Shown in pieces: positions 1 to 4,506 of a stretch of 6,068 nt of DNA. The stretch's first letter is position 1; each line of letters starts with the position of its first letter. This DNA is from Prosthecobacter debontii (GTDB taxonomy: Bacteria > Verrucomicrobiota > Verrucomicrobiia > Verrucomicrobiales > Akkermansiaceae): NCBI GenBank assembly GCA_945883455.1, contig CAMCXJ010000126.1, positions 1-6,068 on the forward strand. The letters run 5' to 3'. Below the pieces are notes generated by a model. That model was not told where the DNA came from. It ran no database searches and worked only from the letters and a program-made list of their open reading frames with translations. A program made the position numbers and the translations under genes.

Positions 1-50
1 TGGTTCTGCCCTTCCTTCCGGAAACGAAAGGCAAGCCGCTGCCGGAGTAG
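1..50 (+). CDS. C-terminus of a probable MFS sugar porter (partial)
   Basis: The third forward frame reads VLPFLPETKGKPLPE and then two consecutive stops, TAG at 48-50 and TAA at 51-53. The PETKG motif just before the C-terminus is the well-known signature that follows the last transmembrane helix of major facilitator sugar porters (family TC 2.A.1.1), in the form F-(V/L)-PETKG-x-x-L-(E/P)-E. Only 15 residues are visible, so the assignment rests on this motif and on the clean double stop. The gene runs toward the minus-strand sugar epimerase, and its first stop lies 3 bases from the end of that gene. If correct, it is an inner-membrane sugar/proton symporter whose substrate may relate to the epimerase. 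The alternative is a chance open stretch, but the match to the porter tail is specific. Confidence 0.6.
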   Translation, partial: VLPFLPETKGKPLPE

Positions 51-53
51 TAA

Positions 54-869
54 TCAGACTGAGGGAACTGCCGCCCGCAGATTTTTCATACTCACCGCCG
101 CGAGCGTGTCCGGGCTGATGGTGGTGTCGAAGACTTCGACGGATACCCATTTGTCGTAGCCGCCTTGGATGAGTTCGGCGGCGATGGGGGGGAAGTCGAT
201 CTCGCCCATGCCGGGGCCGCGGAGGTTGGGGTCGTTGGCGTGGAAGTGGGCGGTCCAGGGTAGGGAGGTGCGCACGATCTCCGGGATGGGGCGGGTGTCT
301 GCTGACATCGCTTTCACGTCGAGGTGAAGCCGGACGTTCGGGGAGTTAATTTTCTCTAACAGTGCGATGGTCTCGGCGGCGGTGTTGATGAAATTCGTTT
401 CCGTAGGACCGAGGAATTCGAAGGCGATGGTGATTCCCGCCGCGGCGAGGTACGGGGAGAGGTTCTGGAAGAAATCGATGGTACGCGCCTCTGCGTCCGG
501 GCGCGACCATGAGGGATGTAGGGTTCGTTGCTGCGGGCTGCCCCAGACCATGATTTTGCCGCCCATGGCGGAGCAGAGTTCGGCTAGGTGCCGGGCGTAA
601 GTAAAGGTGCGGGCTTGGACGGTGGGGTCGGGATCGGTGAGGTGGTAGCCTTCGGTTTTGGCGAGTAGCCAGTGGAAGCCGACCATTTCTAGACCGTGGT
701 CACGGACGATGGCGCCGAGTTTTTCCGCGTCGGCGGTGGTGAGCGTTTCAGGGTTGCCGAGAGTGAAGGGCGCGATCTCAAGGCCGTTGTAGCCGTGGCG
801 GGCGGCCCCGGCGCAGGTGCCGGGGAAATCGTGGTCGCGGAAGGTTTCGTTGCAGATGGCGAGTTTCAT
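54..869 (-). CDS. Sugar phosphate isomerase/epimerase, xylose-isomerase-like TIM barrel
   Basis: This 271-residue protein begins MKLAICNETF and has the beta/alpha-barrel pattern of the AP-endonuclease-2/xylose-isomerase-like family. Candidate divalent-metal ligands sit at the C-terminal ends of the barrel strands: Glu151 (in IAFEFLG), Asp184 (in RLHLDVKAM), His210 (in HFHAND) and Glu245 (in VSVEVF). The spacing matches, one residue offset, the Glu152/Asp185/His211/Glu246 set that I recall for D-tagatose 3-epimerase, so ketose 3-epimerisation or a related keto-sugar or inosose isomerisation is plausible. The substrate cannot be told from sequence. It has no signal peptide, so it is cytoplasmic. 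The start ATG overlaps the photolyase stop as ATGA, which fixes the start and suggests translational coupling. The frame stays open far upstream inside the photolyase gene, but that extension is arginine/proline-rich shadow sequence and was excluded. Confidence 0.9.
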   Translation of the reverse strand: MKLAICNETFRDHDFPGTCAGAARHGYNGLEIAPFTLGNPETLTTADAEKLGAIVRDHGLEMVGFHWLLAKTEGYHLTDPDPTVQARTFTYARHLAELCSAMGGKIMVWGSPQQRTLHPSWSRPDAEARTIDFFQNLSPYLAAAGITIAFEFLGPTETNFINTAAETIALLEKINSPNVRLHLDVKAMSADTRPIPEIVRTSLPWTAHFHANDPNLRGPGMGEIDFPPIAAELIQGGYDKWVSVEVFDTTISPDTLAAVSMKNLRAAVPSV

Positions 870-2266
870 TTTGCCCGGTGCTTCTTGAAAATGGCGAGGG
901 TGCGGTCGCGTTCGGTCTTGTGGTCGACGCAAGGGAGGGGGTAGCCGTCGGCGAGGGGGCAGTTGTTTTCCGGGGGGGCTTGGAAACGTTTCGGATCGAC
1001 CTTCGCGAGCTCGGGAATCCAGTGCTTGATGTATTTCCCGTCGGGATCGTGCTTGGCGGTCTGGGACCATGGATTCTGGATGCGGAAGTAGGGTGCGGCG
1101 TCGGCTCCGGTGCCAGCGGACCATTGCCAGCCGCCGTTGTTGGAGGCGATCTCGCCATCGGTGAGGTGCTGCATGAAGTGGGACTCGCCGAGTTTCCAAT
1201 CGATGTGAAGATCCTTGGTGAGGAACATGGCGGTGATCATGCGGACGCGGTTGTGCATGAACCCGGTGGCTAGAAGCTGGCGCATCCCGGCATCGACGAT
1301 GGGGAAACCGGTGCGACCCTGCTTCCAAAGCTCGAATTTCTCGCCGGGTTCGTCCCAGGGTAGGCCTTTCCAATCGGTGTTGAACTCGTGGTCGAGGACA
1401 TGCGGGAAGTGGTGGAGAATGGCGAAGTAAAATTCCCGCCATGCGAGTTCCTTGATGTAGATGTCGATAGACGCCTGCGCGGTGGGGGAGGCGGATTGCC
1501 GGGCTGCGGTGACTTTGTGGAAAAGGGTGCGGACGGAGATCAGGCCGTGGCGAAGATCCTGCGAGAGGCGGGAGGTGCCGTCCTCGGGGGGCATGTCGCG
1601 GCGCACTGCGTAAGTGGAGATGATTTCGGAAACGGCGCGATCCATGCGCAAGTGGGCGGCGTGCTCGCCGGGTTCGGGGAGGTCGGCGGCGGGTGTTTCC
1701 AAGCCCCAATGGGCGACGGTGGGGAGATCGAGCGATGGGATGCCGTCTGGGGTATTGAGCGATTTGGGGTTCGGCAGCGGGGTTGGCTTTTCAAGCGAAA
1801 GCCAATTTCTCGAATACGGGGTGTAGACCTTGTAAGGGGAGCCAGATTGGGTGAGAGCGGCATGTGGGTTATGGAGAGCAATGTCGTCATGACCATGGCA
1901 GCTGATGTCAAGTTGCTTGCAGAGCGTCTCGAGTCTTGCTTCGACAGCTTTTCCAAAGGGGTCGGGATCGCGGTTGAAATGAATCGCGGTCGTGCCGGTA
2001 TCGGTGATGAGTTTCCGCAGTTCCTCCACGGCATCACCCTCACGGATGATGAGGCGGCCTTGCAGGGTTTCCAGATTCCTAGCCAAGGAGGCGAGGCAGC
2101 CGCATAGGAAATGCTGGCGATTCGGGCCGGTCCAATGATGCGATTTTTCCCAACGGCTTAAGATGTAAATAGGGATCACCGGCGCGCCATGAGTTGCCGC
2201 TTGATGGAGGGCGGTGTTGTCGGCGACGCGCAAGTCGCGACGAAACCAGTGAATGACAGAAGGCAT
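866..2266 (-). CDS. phr: Deoxyribodipyrimidine (CPD) photolyase, class I
   Basis: This 466-residue protein uses FAD and blue/near-UV light to split cyclobutane pyrimidine dimers in DNA. Its N-terminus (HWFRRDLRVADNTAL) opens the Rossmann-like antenna domain. The C-terminal FAD domain has TSRLSQDL (231-238), KELAWREFY (272-280), RTGFPIVDAGMRQL (318-331), MHNRVRMI (337-344) and NNGGWQW (376-382). The electron-transfer tryptophans align with W306/W359/W382 of E. coli PhrB as W304, W357 and W380. The FAD-proximal Asn is N376, and the dimer-contacting residues E273, W276, N339, M343 and W382 are all present, which favours true CPD repair over a cryptochrome role. Length is close to the 472-residue E. 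coli enzyme. I chose the ATG at 2266 because it places the FRRDLR motif as in known photolyases and has AGGA just before it. A GTG at 2281 would add five residues. The stop overlaps the epimerase start by four bases. Confidence 0.96.
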   Translation of the reverse strand: MPSVIHWFRRDLRVADNTALHQAATHGAPVIPIYILSRWEKSHHWTGPNRQHFLCGCLASLARNLETLQGRLIIREGDAVEELRKLITDTGTTAIHFNRDPDPFGKAVEARLETLCKQLDISCHGHDDIALHNPHAALTQSGSPYKVYTPYSRNWLSLEKPTPLPNPKSLNTPDGIPSLDLPTVAHWGLETPAADLPEPGEHAAHLRMDRAVSEIISTYAVRRDMPPEDGTSRLSQDLRHGLISVRTLFHKVTAARQSASPTAQASIDIYIKELAWREFYFAILHHFPHVLDHEFNTDWKGLPWDEPGEKFELWKQGRTGFPIVDAGMRQLLATGFMHNRVRMITAMFLTKDLHIDWKLGESHFMQHLTDGEIASNNGGWQWSAGTGADAAPYFRIQNPWSQTAKHDPDGKYIKHWIPELAKVDPKRFQAPPENNCPLADGYPLPCVDHKTERDRTLAIFKKHRAK

Positions 2267-2320
2267 TCCTGATAAAAGCACCGTTCCAGATTCCGGAAAG
2301 CGGCAATATCGGGAAATTTA

Positions 2321-2581
2321 TCAAAGGTTGGAAAGCAACACTTCGCTTTTTTTGATAGTAGCGGGACCAAGTTTACCCTTCACCCTGGGCGCAGTCTCGA
2401 GCATACCTTTGAGAGCCTCTAGCCCTTTCTCCGCCGCATCGAGGGATTTCCGTGCACCACCGAATTTCTTGTCAGGAAAATACTTCGTAAATGTGGTGCC
2501 ACCACGGCTGATGCACAACCGCCAGCCTTCGAAAGCTGCAGTTTCGTAAGTGAATCGTGTGAGATTTTTCTTCGATTTCAT
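2321..2581 (-). CDS. Small basic protein, AP2/integrase-arm-like DNA-binding candidate
   Basis: This 86-residue basic protein is not confidently identified. Residues 19-37 look like a beta hairpin (GWRLCISR, turn, FTKYFPD), followed by KKFGG (38-42), an amphipathic helix (about 43-62, ARKSLDAAEKGLEALKGML) and a basic tail (66-79). A sheet with a conserved GW(R) and K-x-F, then a GG turn and an alanine-rich helix, resembles bacterial AP2-like domains and the arm-binding domains of tyrosine integrases, so a DNA-binding role is possible. No catalytic domain is attached. I chose the ATG at 2581 because the domain pattern begins soon after it and the upstream in-frame stretch looks like leader sequence; an ATG at 2641 or a TTG at 2695 would lengthen it. 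No Shine-Dalgarno precedes 2581. It lies 54 bases upstream of the photolyase on the same strand, so co-transcription is likely. The base composition is more AT-rich than in the neighbours. Confidence 0.7.
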   Translation of the reverse strand: MKSKKNLTRFTYETAAFEGWRLCISRGGTTFTKYFPDKKFGGARKSLDAAEKGLEALKGMLETAPRVKGKLGPATIKKSEVLLSNL

Positions 2582-2593
2582 GACTGATAGTGA

Positions 2594-2599
2594 ATTAGA
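2594..2599 (-). promoter_or_regulatory. Weak candidate -10 box for the AP2-like/photolyase/epimerase cluster
   Basis: Read on the minus strand, TCTAAT matches five of six bases of the TATAAT consensus. A start about 7 bases downstream would leave only about 5-6 bases before the ATG at 2581, which would fit the lack of a Shine-Dalgarno there (near-leaderless mRNA). No convincing -35 is found at 16-18 bases upstream. A second option, TTGGAG followed 19 bases later by GATAAC, is no better. This is the weakest regulatory call in the window. Confidence 0.2.
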
Positions 2600-2742
2600 C
2601 TGACGGGTTATCTTGCTCCCCGGAGATCGGACTCCAAGCATAAAAGGCTGGATCGCCCCGAAATTTCTCGATTTTTTGGCGGAAAAACATTGCAAGACGG
2701 GCGCCGAACGACTTTCTTCGCGCCCCGCGAGCGAATGCTAGA

Positions 2743-2748
2743 TAAAAT
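2743..2748 (+). promoter_or_regulatory. Candidate -10 box of the rpoA-rplQ promoter
   Basis: TAAAAT matches five of six bases of the sigma-70 -10 consensus and is a small AT island in GC-rich sequence upstream of rpoA. A start about 6-8 bases downstream falls at roughly 2754-2756, exactly where the foldable leader begins, which supports the call. No good -35 hexamer lies at the expected distance (the bases there are GC-rich), so either an activator or a lineage-specific -35 would be needed. TTGCAA at 2690-2695 is too far upstream to pair with it. Confidence 0.4.
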
Positions 2749-2753
2749 AGCCG

Positions 2754-2808
2754 TTGGTCCTCCGGGCGTGAAAGCGCCCTGCTCGCTGGAGGGTAACCCG
2801 GCAACCAA
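2754..2808 (+). promoter_or_regulatory. Predicted structured 5' leader of rpoA mRNA
   Basis: Three helices can form with no unpaired base on their 5' side. P1 is TTGGT (2754-2758) with ACCAA (2804-2808). P2 is CCTCC (2759-2763) with GGAGG (2788-2792). P3 is GGGCGT (2764-2769) with GCGCCC (2774-2779), closed by a GAAA tetraloop (2770-2773) and including one U-G pair. The 3' side carries two unpaired segments, TGCTCGCT (2780-2787) and an 11-base segment (2793-2803). The leader ends 9 bases before the rpoA ATG, and those bases are almost all A. The only Shine-Dalgarno-like stretch, GGAGGG (2788-2793), lies inside P2 and is about 24 bases from the ATG, too far for normal use. A role in control of rpoA translation, by protein binding or structure, is inference. 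I do not recognise a known RNA family. Confidence 0.42.
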
Positions 2809-2817
2809 AAACAAAAC

Positions 2818-3900
2818 ATGTCAGCCATCACGCTTGCTCGCTTCGAGCTCCCTAACCGTCTCGTTCGTAACGAGGAAACTGCCACAGACACCTACGCGCA
2901 ATTTGTCGCGGAACCCTTTGAACGCGGCTACGGCCACACCATCGGCAACTCCCTTCGCCGCGTGCTGCTCTCCTCGCTTGAGGGTGCCTCCATCACGTCT
3001 GTGCGCATCGCCGGCGTGCAACACGAATTTTCCAGCCTCCCCGGTGTGGTCGAGGATGTCACCGACATTGTCCTGAACCTCAAGAAAGTGAAGTTCGCGC
3101 ACAATGATAAGGAGCCGCGTATCCTCGCCATCAAGGTCGAGAAAGACGGCGTCATCACCGCCGGTGATATCCAGGGCGACAACATTTACGACGTGGTCAA
3201 CAAGGACCAGGTCATCTGCACTCTCGACAAAAAGGTGAAGTTTGATTGCGAGTTCGAGGTCCGCGTCGGTCGCGGTTTCTCCACCGGCGACGAGAACAAG
3301 CGCAAGGATCAAGCGATCGGCGTGATCGCGATCGACTCGATCTTCTCCCCCGTGACCCGCGTGAAATACAGCGTAGATACGACGCGCGTCGGTCAGATGA
3401 CCGACTACGACAAGCTCACTATTGACATCTGGACGGACGGTCGCATCACCCCACAGGACGCGCTCCTACAGGCCTCTGCCATCCTTCGCCACCACCTCGA
3501 CGTGTTTGTCAATTACGACGAAAACGCCGTCGAATTCGAAGAGGCACCCGCTGAATCGAGCGAGGAAAATGCCGCGCTCAAGAAGCTGCTTAGCATGTCG
3601 GTCAACGAGATAGAGCTTTCCGTTCGTGCGGCAAACTGCCTGAACAACGCGAACATCACTTCCGTCGGCCAGCTCGCCATGAAGTCGGAAGCCGAGATGT
3701 TAAAATACCGCAACTTCGGGAAAAAATCCCTCAACGAGATCAAGGACAAGCTCGTCGAGCTCGGCCTCGGCCTTGGGATGACCTTCGAGCCGGTGCTTCT
3801 TGCTGGCGGCTCCATCGCCACCCGCGGCCCACGCCTCGGTGCGGAAGACGAAACTCCTGTCGGACTCGCCGATCTGATCGCGCAAAACCTTGACGATTGA
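2818..3900 (+). CDS. rpoA: DNA-directed RNA polymerase subunit alpha
   Basis: This 360-residue alpha subunit dimerises to nucleate assembly of RNA polymerase and contacts promoter UP elements and activators. The N-terminal domain spans about residues 5-235 and shows the family hallmark PFERGYGHTIGNSLRRVLLSS (residues 33-53). An acidic linker (about 236-252) leads to the C-terminal domain (about 255-321). There, SVRAANCL includes R270, the counterpart of E. coli R265 that touches DNA, plus N273, and the helix-hairpin-helix segment RNFGKKSLNEIK holds N299, G301 and K303. Beyond the usual end, a tail of about 39 residues (322-360), partly glycine-rich and ending LDD, makes it longer than the 329-residue E. 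coli protein. The start ATG has no Shine-Dalgarno, only an A-rich lead-in. It is followed after 37 bases by rplQ, as in most bacteria, but rpsD is not upstream. Confidence 0.98.
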   Translation: MSAITLARFELPNRLVRNEETATDTYAQFVAEPFERGYGHTIGNSLRRVLLSSLEGASITSVRIAGVQHEFSSLPGVVEDVTDIVLNLKKVKFAHNDKEPRILAIKVEKDGVITAGDIQGDNIYDVVNKDQVICTLDKKVKFDCEFEVRVGRGFSTGDENKRKDQAIGVIAIDSIFSPVTRVKYSVDTTRVGQMTDYDKLTIDIWTDGRITPQDALLQASAILRHHLDVFVNYDENAVEFEEAPAESSEENAALKKLLSMSVNEIELSVRAANCLNNANITSVGQLAMKSEAEMLKYRNFGKKSLNEIKDKLVELGLGLGMTFEPVLLAGGSIATRGPRLGAEDETPVGLADLIAQNLDD

Positions 3901-3923
3901 TCCACACCCCTATCCAAAACATT

Positions 3924-3931
3924 AAAGGAAG
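3924..3931 (+). promoter_or_regulatory. Ribosome binding site of rplQ
   Basis: AAAGGAAG, with the GGA core at 3927-3929, lies 6-8 bases before the rplQ ATG at 3938 and is a normal Shine-Dalgarno. It supports the chosen start and contrasts with rpoA just upstream, whose start has none. Confidence 0.7.
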
Positions 3932-3937
3932 CCACCG

Positions 3938-4429
3938 ATGAGACATCGCCGCAATACTACCAAGCTCAAACGCACCGCCTCGCACCGCAAATCGCTGCTC
4001 GCCAACCTGGCTTGCAGCCTGATCGAGCACGGGCGCATCCGCACCACTTTCGGAAAAGCCAAGGCTCTGCGCCCTGTCGCCGAAAAGCTGGTCACTCAAG
4101 CTAAGCGCAACGACCTGCATTCCCGCAGGCTCGCTATCGCTTTCCTCCGCCAGAAGGAAGCCGTCTCGAAACTTTTCGCGGAGGTCGCACCGGCCGCTGC
4201 GGCTCGCCAGGGCGGTTACTGCCGCATCACGAAACTCGGCCAGCGCATGACCGACTCCGCCCCGATGGCGATCATCGAGTGGGTCGATCTTCCTACCGCT
4301 GAAACCGATGAAGTGGTCGAAGCGCCCGCCGCCGAGGAAGCCAAGCCCGCGAAGAAGGCAGCCAAGAAAAAGGTTGCCGAGAAAACCGAGGAAGCCGCGA
4401 AAACGGAAGAGCCCGCCGCGGCGGAATAA
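3938..4429 (+). CDS. rplQ: Large-subunit ribosomal protein L17 (bL17)
   Basis: This 163-residue protein belongs to the 50S ribosomal subunit, where L17 lies near the exit of the peptide tunnel. Residues 1-118 match the family throughout: MRHRRNTTKLKR at the start, SHRKSLLANLACSLIEHGRI (15-34), KAKALRPVAEKLVTQAK (40-56), RQGGYCRITKLGQR (90-103) and APMAIIEWVDL (108-118). The usual length is about 116-127 residues. Here a low-complexity tail (119-163) rich in Ala, Lys and Glu is added; its first part is acidic, the middle lysine-rich, and the end Glu/Ala-rich. The codons in the tail look like those of the core, so it does not appear to be a frameshift artefact. It is co-transcribed with rpoA (37-base gap) and followed by a terminator. 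Confidence 0.97.
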   Translation: MRHRRNTTKLKRTASHRKSLLANLACSLIEHGRIRTTFGKAKALRPVAEKLVTQAKRNDLHSRRLAIAFLRQKEAVSKLFAEVAPAAAARQGGYCRITKLGQRMTDSAPMAIIEWVDLPTAETDEVVEAPAAEEAKPAKKAAKKKVAEKTEEAAKTEEPAAAE

Positions 4430-4453
4430 TCCGTTCGAAAAGAATCAGCATTC

Positions 4454-4487
4454 AAAGCCCTCCCGCGGAAACGCGAGGGGGCTTTTT
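4454..4487 (+). terminator. Rho-independent terminator of the rpoA-rplQ operon
   Basis: A 14-position stem pairs AAAGCCCTCC then CGCG (4454-4467) with CGCG then AGGGGGCTTT (4472-4485) around a GAAA tetraloop (4468-4471). There is one C-A mismatch and one U-G pair. The 3' arm runs into TTTTT (4483-4487), making it a strong terminator for the plus strand, 24 bases after the rplQ stop. On the minus strand the same hairpin is followed by only three T residues, so it could act weakly for the converging dehydrogenase gene, whose stop is about 20 bases away. Confidence 0.9.
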
Positions 4488-4506
4488 GTTGGGCCGATCC
4501 CTCCCG

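Noticed and set aside
870..1709. Minus-strand open frame continuing upstream of the epimerase start, making a 551-residue reading
   Set aside because: It lies wholly inside the photolyase gene in another frame and translates to Arg/Pro/His-rich low-complexity sequence typical of GC-rich shadows. The epimerase family begins at MKLAICNETF.
1388..2107. 239-codon plus-strand open frame antisense to the photolyase
   Set aside because: Gly/Val-rich shadow translation with no recognisable domain, opposite a gene with complete family motifs.
2291..2298. Palindrome TTCCGGAA upstream of the photolyase, also at 16-23
   Set aside because: An 8-base palindrome in GC-rich DNA occurs by chance, and the second copy lies within a coding end. 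It does not match a LexA-type operator that I know.
2737..2751. Inverted repeat GCTA...TAGC around the rpoA -10 box
   Set aside because: Only four bases per arm; expected by chance and too short to call an operator.
2788..2806. GGAGGG followed by CCCGGCAACC, resembling pieces of the SAM-I (S-box) riboswitch core
   Set aside because: The rest of the S-box core (the AGAG kink-turn strand, the GGCCC/UGA segment in the right order, P1 and P4) is absent, the element is too short, and rpoA is not a SAM-controlled gene type.
2821..3312. 163-codon minus-strand open frame antisense to rpoA
   Set aside because: Its composition mirrors the RpoA codons and it has no start context or motif.
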